Assembly: GCA_910589415.1 (NCBI GenBank)
Contig: OU342638.1
Coordinates: 3,038,001 to 3,102,000, forward strand
From: Malachius bipustulatus
Taxonomy: Eukaryota; Arthropoda; Insecta; Coleoptera; Melyridae
DNA: 64,000 nt
Reading direction: 5' to 3'
Below the pieces are notes generated by a model. It ran no database searches. It saw only the letters and a list, made by a program, of their open reading frames with translations, and had not been told where the DNA came from. Positions 12,061 through 23,488 of this stretch are shown piece after piece. Numbering within the stretch: the first letter of the stretch is position 1; each line of letters begins with the position of its first letter. Both the position numbers and the translations under genes were made by a program.

Positions 12061-12870
12061 TTTTTTTTATTATTTATTTGAAATGCACATGCACTGCAGG
12101 GAAATCCCTATGACGCTCTGGGAGCGGTGCATGAGCGGAGATATCAATTCACGTTGGCCTTGAATCTCTGAAGGTTGTGTACTTCGGGAAACACGCCCTT
12201 TGGAATGCTATTCCAAAGTGATGCGGTTCTATATATAAAAGAAGTCTGAAATAGGGTGGAACGAGGTGTAACGAGCTGAACCTGATACTGATGAGCGTCT
12301 GCGGCTCCACGTGTATTTCTGCCCGGTCTTGTTCTTGGTGGGATCAAGCGGGCCACGTCTTTTGAACACTTCCCATTAAAATATCTGTAAAACAGACTCA
12401 GGTAAGCTACTCTTCTTCGATGTTCGAGAGCGTCTAAATTTTTTGTCACATGTGGGTCCCCAATCAAGTAGATGGCTCTTTTCTGAATAGAGTCGAGTAG
12501 TCTCAGCGTATGTTTGGGAGCCGAGCTCCAAACATGTGAGCAGTACTCCAAGGATGGTCGGATTTGAGCCTTGTATAAGAGGAGAAGCTGTTGTGGTGTA
12601 TAAAATTTCTTCGTGCGGAAGAGTGTTCCAAGTTTTTGAGAAGCACCTTTCTCCAGACCTGCAAAATGATCATGCCAAGACATGTTCGCTCCGAGGCCAC
12701 TCCAAGTAAACGAAGAGATGACGCTGGGGTAAGGGAGTGTCCCGCCATCACCATATCTGGCTCCAAAACGTTGGCCTTTTTGGAGAAGCTGACTGCTTGG
12801 GTTTTCCCAGAATTAAATTGAACTTGGTTTCTATCGCCCCAAGCTAGAATGTCTTGTAAGTCATTATTAA
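12061..12870 (-). pseudogene. Jockey-like LINE, 3' part (end of reverse transcriptase ORF and 3' UTR)
   Basis: The minus strand encodes the C-terminal region of a Jockey-superfamily non-LTR reverse transcriptase: DLQDILAWGDRNQVQFNSG, then LLLLYKAQIRPSLEYCSHVW and RTASLWNSIPKGVFPEVHNL, ending FKANVN (stop near 12144). A frameshift lies near 12685. The 3' UTR ends in an A-rich tail around 12061-12085. The right-hand edge is cut at a TTAA (12867-12870), and the missing upstream part of the same protein resumes at 19826, so this is one LINE split by an insertion. Confidence 0.85.
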
Positions 12871-13426
12871 CGTTTTAGGTACGGCAGAGACACTATTAGT
12901 TCGCGCCGGCTGGACGGGCGCGGGAACTGGTTGCTACTCCAGTCGCTTGCCGGCCTGAACCGCCACACGTGTTTTACATTAGATAGTATTATCTTGTGCT
13001 CTATTTTTGTTTATAGTAACTTTAAAAACATATCAATGATACTATATTTTCTTTGGCAAATTTTTTATTAAAATTTTTTAATAAAAAACACAATAATAAT
13101 CGAAACATAAAATCACAACAATTCTAATAAATGAAAAATTAATCGCATTACCTAAACTAACGAGATAAATCCCAACTGTGGATAAAAACGTACATATTGA
13201 AACTCAATAAAATATAAACATAAATATAAACTCATAAATAAAACATAAACTTCAAATACCTAAAACATAAACTTCGATCAACAAGAAATGAATAAAACAA
13301 AAATTTAAACGAATTCTAAAACTAACAAATTAGGTACCTAGGCACGCAACTATATAAAGAAACGAGTTTTCACTAAAACTTGACCACTGTGTGCTATCTT
13401 TCAAAACACTTATCGGCACACAAGGG

Positions 13427-13684
13427 TGTTATGATTGTGAACAGGGTATATTTTGAAATGGTCATGAACGGATTATATATGTATACCTCAAGAATCAATT
13501 ACAAGAAAATGGCGGGCAAGCCGCCGACGTTTGTATTGCACATTTTTTCAATTATAATTATTGTATTATTGTATTATTGGGTTTGATGATGTACGTATGG
13601 GAATATTAAACGTCGAATGGGGATCTGTGTGCTTTAATAAATTCCTTGCGAATCCCTGTTGCTATCCCAAGACAATAAACAACA
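13427..13684 (+). repeat. 5' LTR of gypsy A
   Basis: 258 bp, starts TGTTATGATTG and ends CAATAAACAACA. Contains AATAAA-type signals near its end. No difference from the 3' LTR was found. Confidence 0.92.
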
Positions 13685-13734
13685 CTGGCGACGAGGATTA
13701 CTTGAATATTTGTGGAATTTCACGATGCCGAATC

Positions 13735-16700
13735 CGCCAGCAGGTACGAACACGGGGTCCGTCTTACGTGATCAAGCGGGACAACCAGTTACAACGGAAT
13801 TACGAATTGGATTGCCTCCTAACTTCATCGAATTCTACGACAATAAGAATAAATTTGGAAGATGGGTACAACGATTACAAGGAGCTTTTGAGATTTACAG
13901 CATCACAGAAGAAGGTAAAAAAATGCTTATTTTTTACATTTTATCGGATCCGATCTCTACGATACGATTTGCGACCTCGTGTCTCCAGCCCGTCCTGAAG
14001 ACAGGTCATACGATGAAAATGTTAATTCTCTCACGCAGTATTTATACCCTACACCGCTGGAAATTGCAGAATATTACAAATTTCATCACAGGTATCAAAA
14101 GGAGGGGGAGACAGTGAAGGAATACCTAGCTAGTCTGAGGAAGATGGCGGCGACCTGCAAGTTCGAAACATTTTTGAGCACGGCTCTGCGGAACCAGTTT
14201 GTTTGTGGTATCAGGATGCAAAAGGTCAAGGACAGATTGCTGGAAACCAGAGACCTTACACTGGCTAAGGCTTTCGATATCGCTGTTAGTATGGAAAGCT
14301 CAGCAAGAGAGAGTGTGCAGTCAAGGGAGGTGGTGAATGCTGTTTGGAAAGGGAAAGGAGCAAATACTACCACAGGCTCGGGTTCCAGGGTGCAACATCA
14401 TGGGAAAAATTCCTCGATTGGATCCATGAATTCCACTAGGGGGAACGAATCAAGGTCGACCTTCTCGCATGCTGCCGCAACACCCGGGAGAAGTACTGGG
14501 AAGCCAGTGGGAGCTGGGAAATGTTTCCGTTGTGGTGGAAATCATTATGCTGACAGTTGCAGTTTCATAAATGTTGTTTGCAATTACTGCCACAAGAAGG
14601 GGCACCTGAAGAAAGTATGTATGAAGGCGAAGAAGGTAAATTTGGTGGAAGCCTGCGGGAGCGTCGAATATGTAAATAATTGCAGTAACGTGGGTGATAA
14701 TAAGAAGTTTTGGATTGTCCCTAGAATCAATAATGCATCGCTAAAGATGGAGTTCGATAGCGGGTCAGCTGTTTCAATAATAAATGAGTGTGACTATAAG
14801 AAATATATCATAAGAGTACCTTTGGTTGATACTAAGACTAAACTGTGTACATATTCTAATAATTTTCTTTCTGTTCTAGGATTTGTAATTGTAAATGTTA
14901 AAATTGATAATGAATACAAGCAAGACCTCAAATTGTATGTAGTCAAGGGGAACAAAAAACCACTGTTCGGAAGAGAGTGGATACGAGCCTTCACTTGGGA
15001 CAAATTCAAGCACTTGTTAAGTTCGGACGTGCACGACATTGCTACAGGTAACAACTCTCACTCCCTACAGTCACTTTTTACAAAATACAGTTCGCTATTT
15101 GATAACAAGCATCTGGGTACCATAAAAGGGGATCCAATTAGATTACATGTCAAAGAGGGCTCGAAACCTATTTTTTGCGGGCTAGGACTGTACCATTTGC
15201 ACTAAGGGAAAGAATAGAGCAGGAAATTGAAAATTTAGTGAGGGAAGGAGTATTGGTAAAGGTTGACTACAGTGAATATGCAACACCTATTGTGCCAGTA
15301 ATGAAGGCAAACGGGAAAGTTAGGCTTTGTGGAGATTATAAAGTTACCCTAAATCAGCAGTTACTAATTGACGAACATCCTCTGCCTACTTCAGAGGAAT
15401 TGTTTAATGGGCTAGCAGGTGGTGACAAATTCACCAAAATTGATTTGCGAAGTGCTTATTTGCAGTGGCCAGTACGCGAGGAGGATCAGCAACTCCTTAC
15501 TTTAAATACGCATAGAGGATTATACAAATGCACGCGTTTAATGTATGGGTTAAATTGCGCGCCAGCAAAATGGCACCGTAAAATTGAGAGTATCTTATCG
15601 GGGATACCGAGAGTTCTTGTCTACATTGACGATATCAGAGTAACCGGGGCAAATGATACTGAACATTTAGAAAGACTCGATCAGGTTTTCTCTAGGTTAG
15701 CTAGTTTTGGGTTAAAAGTCAATTTAGAAAAGTCTGAGTTCATGAAGGACGAAATTGAATACTGTGGATTTAGGATTAGCAGGGAAGGAATTCATAAGTC
15801 AGATGAGAAGATTAAAGCTGTCACGGATGCATTAAATCCGAGGAATGTCAGCGAATTGCAAGCCTTATTGGGGTTAATTAATTACTATGGTAGATTTTTC
15901 CATAAGCTGAGCGATACTTTAGAGCCATTGCACCGATTGCTGCGGAAGGGGGCAAAATGGCATTGGAATGCAGAATGCGAGCAGGCATTGCGAGCATTAA
16001 AAAAGCAAATGACATCAAATACAGTACTGGTACATTATTCACCCAGCTTACCTTTGGTCGTGGCGACTGACGCCTCACCCACGGGGGTGGGGGCCGTTCT
16101 GTCCCACATTATGCCAGATGGTCGTGAGCGACCCATCTATTTTGCCTCTCAGACGCTAAATATGACACAACGAAAGTGGGCACAGATCGACAAGGAGTCT
16201 TATGCTATTGAGTTTGGGGTCAAACGGTTTTTTCAGTACCTCTACGGCAGGAAATTTATATTGTACACTGATCATAAGCCCCTTGTTCAGATTTTTTCAC
16301 CCTCAAAGGACGAGTTGCACACGGCACATTTTGGCATTAGTAGAATGCTAGCTTTGGCACGAAGTTATGTCTGGTGGCCAGAGTTGGACAAGCAAATAAA
16401 ACAGATAACAGCAAACTGTATTCAGTGTTGCCTAAATAAGAACAACCCTAGCTCTGTTGCCGGGAAGCATGTCTGGGAATATCCATCAGTGCCATTTGAG
16501 CGCGTCCACATTGATTTTGCCGGGAAATTTTTAGGAGTGTACTTCTTAATATTAGTAGATGCTTTTTCAAAATGGCCTGAAATACACATACTAAATAAAA
16601 TAGATACAGATTCGACTATTGATATCCTAGAGAGAATATTCGTGACTTTTGGCTATCCGCGAATTTTGACAAGCGATAATGGGAGTCAATTTGTTAACGT

Positions 16701-17481
16701 TAAGTTCCAAAACTATCTGGAGACTCACGGGGTTAAACATAGGAGGTCTGCGCCATACAATCCTGCGACAAACGGACAAGCCGAGAGGTATGTACAGACC
16801 TTGAAACATAAATTAAGATGTTTAAGAGCAAATAGAAGTAATGTACAGGAGAACTTGAATAAAATTCTTTTACAATATAGGATCACTCCACACAGTGTTA
16901 CAAGTAAGTCTCCTGCTGATTTAATTTTCAACTATCCAGTAAGTTCGAAATTTTCTCTTATGTGCCCTCAGAGTAATGTTAGGGAGAGAGTGAGAGTGTT
17001 ACAGGTGGGTGACCGAGTGATAGCTCGTAACTATCTTGGAAACAAAAAGTGGAAATTTGGTACAGTTTCAAAAAAGTTGGGAACATTGCATTATGAAATA
17101 CTTTTAGATGGTGGGTTATATTGGCGTCGACACATTGACCAGCTGAGGGAAGTTGGGAATGAAATTAAATTGTTACCATCTCGTTCTGATTGTTATGATG
17201 ATAGTGTTGGGTTGGAAAAGGAGGTGCTTGTTGATAATAACGCGGGAGTAGATGAGGTGTTACAGACGCTAGAGAAGGGATGCTCTCCTTTGCCAAATAA
17301 TGAACCTACTAGTCAAGTAGGCCCAGATGATGTTCCAACACGTATATCCATAAGGCAAGAGTCCTCTCCTCTGGAGCCTGTCGCAAATACTCCAAATATT
17401 CATGTGTCAAATGATTCTAGTGATAATATGCTTCGTAGAAGTACTAGGTGTAAGAAACCTGTAAATCGATTGAACTTGTAA
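13735..17481 (+). pseudogene. gypsy A gag-protease-reverse transcriptase-RNase H-integrase, defective
   Basis: Gag starts at ATG 13735 (MPNPPAGTNTG). A missing base near 13950 breaks it, after which it continues with two CCHC knuckles (CFRCGGNHYADSC, CNYCHKKGHLKKVC). The protease site reads FDSGSAVSII. A T6 run near 15170 needs one more T to join the polymerase. Reverse transcriptase has VYIDDI. RNase H shows ATDASPTG, DKESYAIEF and LYTDHKPL, but its end and the integrase entry are missing: IFSPSK runs directly into DELHTAHFGIS in frame. Integrase keeps the HHCC finger (CIQCC), HIDFAG, TSDNGSQF and the Glu region NGQAERYVQT. The frame ends RCKKPVNRLNL at 17481. Copy-and-paste element by family; this copy lacks an intact RNase H. 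Confidence 0.9.
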
Positions 17482-17504
17482 GTAGATTTAAGAGGGGAAG
17501 GAAC

Positions 17505-17762
17505 TGTTATGATTGTGAACAGGGTATATTTTGAAATGGTCATGAACGGATTATATATGTATACCTCAAGAATCAATTACAAGAAAATGGCGGGCAAGCC
17601 GCCGACGTTTGTATTGCACATTTTTTCAATTATAATTATTGTATTATTGTATTATTGGGTTTGATGATGTACGTATGGGAATATTAAACGTCGAATGGGG
17701 ATCTGTGTGCTTTAATAAATTCCTTGCGAATCCCTGTTGCTATCCCAAGACAATAAACAACA
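17505..17762 (+). repeat. 3' LTR of gypsy A
   Basis: Identical to the 5' LTR at 13427-13684. A purine-rich stretch (AAGAGGGGAAGGAAC) lies directly upstream at about 17490-17504 and is the likely polypurine tract. AAGGG follows at 17763. Confidence 0.92.
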
Positions 17763-19825
17763 AAGGGTACGTTACATTGTTTGCAGTAAAATGTAGTACT
17801 TTTTCGTACGTTGTTTTTTGAACAGACAACACATCGTTTCAGAACTTTTTTGTTGGTTCCCGGCAGAGAGGGATATGTTCCAGGAAAATGTCTTGCTGTC
17901 AGTCTCAATGGAGATTGCCCGTTATCTGGTCTATTGCTAATTGAACTTCTTGGTTGTGCTCTTTGATATTTCTGAATTAGAGTTCTTACTGGTTCCTTCT
18001 GAAAATCCAGCAGTGGAATATGTTTCCCAGTTTTTATTTTATAGATAACATGTGAGTTTAAAACGGTGAAGTCCAAGAAATGAAAAAAGACCTTTTTATA
18101 CCATTTTACCGTCTTTCTAATTGATTCTGTGGAGCTCAAAAGCATGTCTGTTCTATCCACACCTCCCATATTCGCGTTATAATCAACAACACAGCATGGT
18201 TTGTGAATCTCTTCATTTTGTCTCCTTGTTACCGCTTCCGTTGAACTATTATGGATAGAAGTTAACATGTGAACATCCCTCTTATCTGTCCATTTTAGGG
18301 CTAATAGTCTTTCACTGGAGAAAAATTGAATGGTGCCATTTTCCTTGGTTTTCTCAAACTTTGGCATGAACTGTCTGTTGGCTTTTACAGTTCCACAACA
18401 ATTGGTTTTTACACGGAAGACAGCTTCATATAGTAACGGGCTTGTATACCAATTATCTGTAAAGAGTCGGTGTCCTTTATTCCAATACGGTTCTATCAGC
18501 GTCATCACTATATTTCCAGATTTGCCAAGCTTTTGATCGAATTCTTTGACTTCGGTACTGCCACCGGTGTATATAATAAAATCTAAGATATACCCGGTTT
18601 CGCAATCGACCATAACGAAAAACTTCACTCCAAACCGATGCCTCTTTGATGGAATATATTGCCGAAATGATAATCGTCCCTTGAACAATAGCAAACTTTC
18701 GTCAATTACAAGATTACGGAATGGATAAAAACAATTTTTGAAAGTGGACTTGCAATGGTCAACAATACACCTGATTTTGAACAGTCTGTCCTCTCCATCA
18801 ATATTAGAATTATCACAAAAGTGAATAAATCTTAGTATAAAAAGATACCTATCTCTTGGCATCACTTGTCCAAAGATAGGAGTTTCAATAATGCAGTCCT
18901 TGGACCAGAAATCTTTAATTTTTTGTTTTTTCACAAGGGGCATAATAAGCGAAATAGCGAAGAAAACATACATGTCATTTACATCTATGGCCCTAAAGTT
19001 TTTTATGGCTTTATCAGGATTATTTTCTGCAAATCATTCATAATATAAGTTTGATTGTGTTGCAATTTCTTGTACAATTTCAGTGGTTATGAAACATTCA
19101 AATATTTCTAGTGGTGTCGAATTTTCAGTTATGTTGTTCATTCGACAACCTGAGTTAGTGTCATCAAAATTATGTAGAGTAGGCACTAAGTCAGTTTTTT
19201 GCCAGTTTAAACTAGGCTCTTCAGTAGAGATCTTCGTTTTTTTTTCGAGGCTGAACTGCTTCTTCTACTTCCACTTCTTCAGCTACTTCGATTTCTTCTG
19301 CGATTTCGTCTACCCTTCCATCCGCATCTGATGCTGGATTTCCCTCCTCTTCGTGATCCACTAAAGATAAATTGCCCCAACCGTCATCTTCAACATAAAC
19401 CTCTTCCCTATCAAAGTTCTCGTCTTCATCGCTATTCATTAAAATATTTTATAATTCCTCCTCATTATAACGTTTACGCTGTGCCATGATTTCTAGCGAA
19501 TAATCTAACAACCGTACACCGAACAACAGCAGACAATACTAACTAAAAGAATAAGCGGGAAGGGGCCCGAGATTATTGAAGCAAGCAAGATCAGTTGACG
19601 GAGAAATGGAAGTGATCAACCGGAAGGGATTCAAATCAACCAATGAAGTTCTAATATGATCGTGGCTATTTATCATTTAACGCTGACCCAGGATGGGAAT
19701 ACACTGTAAAACACAAAACACTCGTAATATTTCGACTCTCTACGCTTGCCACTCGAGTGGCTTCCCGTCCGACCAGCACTTAAAATTATCGCCACTGGAG
19801 TAGCTTCCCGGTACGAAAAGGTTAA

Positions 19826-22296
19826 AAACCTATGTTAACTTCTTGCTCTCTGCGAGTATGCGTCGATGGCAGATGTTCGCGCATCTAAGGTATAAGAAGA
19901 TATGAGTGTACTGTCGCTGGCAAAACTGTATATTGGATTTTTTGTTGTTTCAAGCAAGTCGTTTATAAATATTAGAAAGAGAGTCGGAGATAAAATGAAT
20001 CCCTGAGGCACACCGGCATTGAAAGAACCGGAAAAGAAAGAACTCCATCGATTGCCACCTCTAATGAACGATATCTGAGATAACTCGCAAGCCACAAGCA
20101 GAATTTCTCGGGCATGCCATAAGCCTGCAGTTTTGCCAACAGTCCATCATGCCAGACACGGTCGAAAGCTCTAGAAATATCAAGCGCAACCCCTCGAGAC
20201 ACCCCATGGTGCTCGATTGCGCTGTTCCACACCTCGGTGACGTAGGTGAGGAGGTCACCAGTTGACCTCCGTTTGCGGAATCCGTATTGGCGGTCGCTGA
20301 TTATATTAGCTCCTTCCAAGTATTTTAAAAGATGTTGGTTAATAGCTTTCTCCATGATCTTGGATATTACTGAAAGCAGTGCCACTGGTCGATAATTATT
20401 ATTTGGTATACCTAGTCTTTTTGCCTTTCTTGGGAATAGGTTGAATCCGTGCACATTTCCAGCAAGAAGGAAATATTCCCTTTTTATACGACAAGTTGAA
20501 AAGTCGGCAGAAAACAGATGACAGCTCAGTGGCGCATTTTTTTAGTACGATAACAGGTACGTCATCGGGCCCAGAAGCTTTGTTTGGGTTTAAGGCTAGC
20601 ATAATGCTCTTTATGACACGCTGTCGGAACACAATGTCTGACATTTTAGACTCCACGGAAGGGATCATTGGCGGAGTTCTTCCCTGAAAGTCGACGGAAG
20701 AGTAGGAAGAAAAGATTCCCGCCAACAAGTTCGCCTTCTCAGTAGCCGTGGATGCGATAGTCCCGTCTGTCCGTGTAAGTGGTGGAATCGTGGATCTGGT
20801 GAAGTTCTGGCTGACTGCCTTAGTTAAAGACCAAAAAGATTTCGAACCGTTAGGGCAGGAGAGAAGTTTGTTCGTAATTCTTTGGTTGTGAGTTTCCTTG
20901 TTTTGATCTATTATTTCTTTGCATCTGTTTCGAGCAAGGATGAAATTGTGGTGGTTTATGCCGTCGGGGCTCTCTCGCCATTGGCGAAAAGCCAGTTGTT
21001 TGGAGGCGACAGCTTCCTTGCATCTTTTGGTGAACCAAGGTTTGCTGTTTGAGGGCTGTTTTTTTGAAAAGGGAATGTATGCTTCCATGCCCGTCAGGAT
21101 GACTTGAGCAACTTCCCCAGCACAAACAGATGGATCATCAGAGCCGAAACAAACACTCCTCCATGGAAAATCTCGATAATATTCCCTGAGTTCTTCCCAT
21201 TTAGCAGATCTATAGTGCCAGACTACACGTGGTTTACTTGCTTCTTTAATACTAGCAATTGGTGGGATACAAGATGTTGAGACAAGTTTGTGGTCTGAAG
21301 AACCTAGTGGGGCTTTCACCGTGATAGTATATATTTGAGGGTTCGTGGTCAAAAACAGATCCAGCGGCTAGAGAATTCTCCCTCGCGATCGGGAATGCGT
21401 GTTGGTTCATCAACGAGCTGGGTAAAACCACAGATGATCGCAAACGATTCCGCATAACGGCCTTCTTCATCAGTGAAGTTTGAGTATTTAAGCCAGTTGA
21501 TGTTATGTACATTAAAATCACCCAAGATGGATATCTCGTCTTTGGGGTAGTTTATCTGTATGAATTCAACAGTTTTGTGAGGGTCAAAAAAAGGGGGCTC
21601 AAAGACTTCCTCACGCTGGCAGGAGAGGTCACTTCTGACAAAAATGCCAATTCCGAAGTTACGTCTAAATCGGGAATGAAAGTCATATCCTGGATAGAGA
21701 TAATTAACTTTGCTTGACGACGCTTGGACTTTTGTTTCGCACAGTGCTAGAATGTGAGGTTTATTTGTCTGAACATGTTGGTGTACTGAATTGATATTCA
21801 TATTTAAACCTCTAATATTACAAAAGTCGACTATAAATGTTTCCATTCTGGAGGTGTTATTTTTCTTTCTCCTGCATGAACGTGCCCCTGGATTAGCCCC
21901 CGCCCGGAGATCCGAATGGGGGGTCGTCTTAACTCCGGAAAATTTTAACCCCGGTAACGCCATCCATGCATATTAATTGTTTCTTACCCCAAGGACCGGA
22001 ATCTCTGGCCCAGCAACGAAACGTCAGCTCTTTAAAGCAACTTCGCGCCGCCTTAGCCAGAAAGATGGTTTCGCACCGGGCGAGGCTGTGTGGGTTCTGT
22101 GTCCTCTACCATCTGGTTTGCTAGTTTTGGTCAGCCCCGGGGTATTTAATTTCCCCGGTGTCATCTATATGGACGACATTCCCCTATCCGCCACCCGGGG
22201 AGGCTCCCGATGGGGGACTAGCAACCCCAGGACGGGAAAGTATATTAGTTTATATGGAGGGAAAGTGACACGTCGTCGCTTGAGAGTAGAAGTATT
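19826..22296 (-). pseudogene. Jockey-like LINE, 5' part (endonuclease and reverse transcriptase)
   Basis: Minus-strand sequence encodes an AP-type endonuclease from about 21846 (METFIVDFCNIRGLN, ALCETKV, LGDFNVHNINW, then SSDHKLVS), a linker, and reverse transcriptase (NKASGPDDVP, YRPVALLSVISKIMEK, YGFRKRRSTGDLL, ALDISRAFDRVWH, AGVPQGFILSPTLF, YSFASDSTL). The F/YADD box reads FASD, so one catalytic Asp is lost. Frameshifts occur near 21355, 20400 and 20100. The GC-rich stretch 21900-22296 looks like 5' UTR. The polymerase ends at 19826 where piggyBac entered and continues at 12870. ORF1 is absent, so the copy is 5'-truncated or decayed. Confidence 0.87.
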
Positions 22297-22462
22297 CTAA
22301 GTCACAAATTGTACTTTTTACAGCAGACGTTTTTTTCGATTAGAAAATTAATAGAAGACATTTTCACATTTTCAATCACACTGTAGGGTTTCTTTTTTAT
22401 ATTGTGTTGTTATTTCACAGTTACAACCAGCTTTAATTTCGTTTAAAAAAAATGTGACTAGA

Positions 22463-22557
22463 ATACTTACGAAAACTTCCCCCATTCTATGTGCTTAAAT
22501 GCCTGTGACTTAGAATACTTACGAAAACTTCCCTCATTCTATGTGCTTAATAAGCAT
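22463..22557. repeat. Short tandem duplication, about 47-bp unit
   Basis: GAATACTTACGAAAACTTCCC followed by CATTCTATGTGCTTAA occurs twice in a row with one or two differences. Confidence 0.7.
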
Positions 22558-22778
22558 TATTTAAATTCACAGTTTTAATAAGGACTTAGGTTAGTTTAAA
22601 ATTATTTATTTGCTTAGACGTTAAATTGGAAAAAATAATAACAAATTTTATTATGGTAAGGGTGCAAAATTTACAAAAAGGTATATTTTTAGACCATTTT
22701 ATTTAGTTCTTTCAAATTAAGGCATATTTCAAAAATGTACTACAGAAAATAGTAAAAGATAATAAGGATTAGCTATAA

Positions 22779-23108
22779 TAAAAATTGAAAGGAATAATCT
22801 AAACATAATTTCTTATAACTTAATTCTAATCCCAGGTAGATATAAATAAAATACAAATCTTCATGATAGGTGGTACACATAATAGAAAATACAAAATTAA
22901 ATAAAATATTCTGTAAAGCACAATCCTCGGCATAATCAATATCTACTAGAATAAAAATTGAAAGGAATAATAATCTAAACATAGTTTCTTATAATTAATT
23001 TCTAATACCAGGTAGATATATAAATAAAATATAAATCTTCATGATACACATAATAGAAAATACAAAATTAAATTAAATATTCTGTAAAGCACAATCAATA
23101 TCTACTAC
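22779..23108. repeat. Tandem duplication of about 165 bp
   Basis: The first unit (22779-22949) and second (22950-23108) both start AATAAAAATTGAAAGGAAT and end CAATATCTACTA, with small indels. AT-rich and non-coding. Confidence 0.75.
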
Positions 23109-23488
23109 TGTTTAATTATTATTGGTTTTTTACATTTTTTAGCCACTACTTAGTCGTCACTGTCGGTGTCATTTCTCGGCGTTGAACTTGAATATGGCAA
23201 ACCTTTGTAATAATCATGGTATCTAGGCAGGATTAGGGGAGACCGGGGCAGCGAGGACCAGCTAAGCAATTTTTTGTATCTTGTTAATTTATCATGACAT
23301 AATTATAAAAAAAATACAGTGCAATTCTATGATATAAAGAAACTCTTACGATACACAACGAAAAATATATCTCTTAAGTATACTAAGAAAAAAAAAAGTA
23401 AAATCAACATGTGGCTCTCGGTCCCTCGTGCCCCGTAGGTTGGGGCAAGGAGGTCCAGCATATGCAAAACAGGTAAATGAAAGAAGTA

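Larger units (their letters stand above)
13427..17762 (+). mobile_element. Ty3/gypsy LTR retrotransposon A with identical LTRs
   Basis: Two 258-bp direct repeats (13427-13684 and 17505-17762), TG...CA ended, identical by eye, flanked by the 5-bp duplication AAGGG (13422-13426 and 17763-17767). A primer-binding-site-like CTGGCGACGAGG follows the left LTR. It sits inside the piggyBac cysteine-rich domain. Identical LTRs point to a recent insertion although pol is defective. Confidence 0.92.
13394..19487 (-). pseudogene. piggyBac transposase, interrupted by a gypsy insertion
   Basis: Starts at ATG 19487 (MAQRKRYNEEEL) with an in-frame TAA soon after, then an acidic N-terminus. A T9 run (minus A9) near 19237-19245 shifts the frame; a TGA lies near 19030. 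The catalytic region 18973-17800 is otherwise open with all three Asp motifs: LVIDESLLLFKG, LFTDNWYTS and NMGGVDRTD. The C-terminal cysteine-rich domain (CVVCSKNN, CKQCNVP) is cut at 17767 by the gypsy LTR and finishes on the far side at 13426-13394 as LCADKCFER and a stop, restoring the zinc-finger pattern. By family a cut-and-paste DDD transposase. Decay is light: two stops, one homopolymer shift and the insertion. Confidence 0.87.
12871..19821 (-). mobile_element. piggyBac element inserted in the LINE and itself split by a gypsy element
   Basis: Flanked on both sides by TTAA (12867-12870 and 19822-19825), the piggyBac target duplication. The two ends read inward share a terminal pattern (TTAAC..TTTT..GTAC.GG) and a subterminal GCTACTCCAGT. 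Removing the gypsy insertion leaves about 2.6 kb, normal for piggyBac. The flanking LINE reads continuously across the TTAA once the element is removed (GFNNDLQDI), apart from one extra T. Confidence 0.87.

Noticed and set aside
19835..19838. The TTAA at 19835-19838 as the piggyBac boundary
   Set aside because: The TTAA at 19822-19825 gives better TIR agreement and restores the LINE protein order.
12057..22296. AGTATT as the LINE target duplication
   Set aside because: Only six AT-rich bases and the 5' end of the LINE is not certain; kept as a hint, not a feature.
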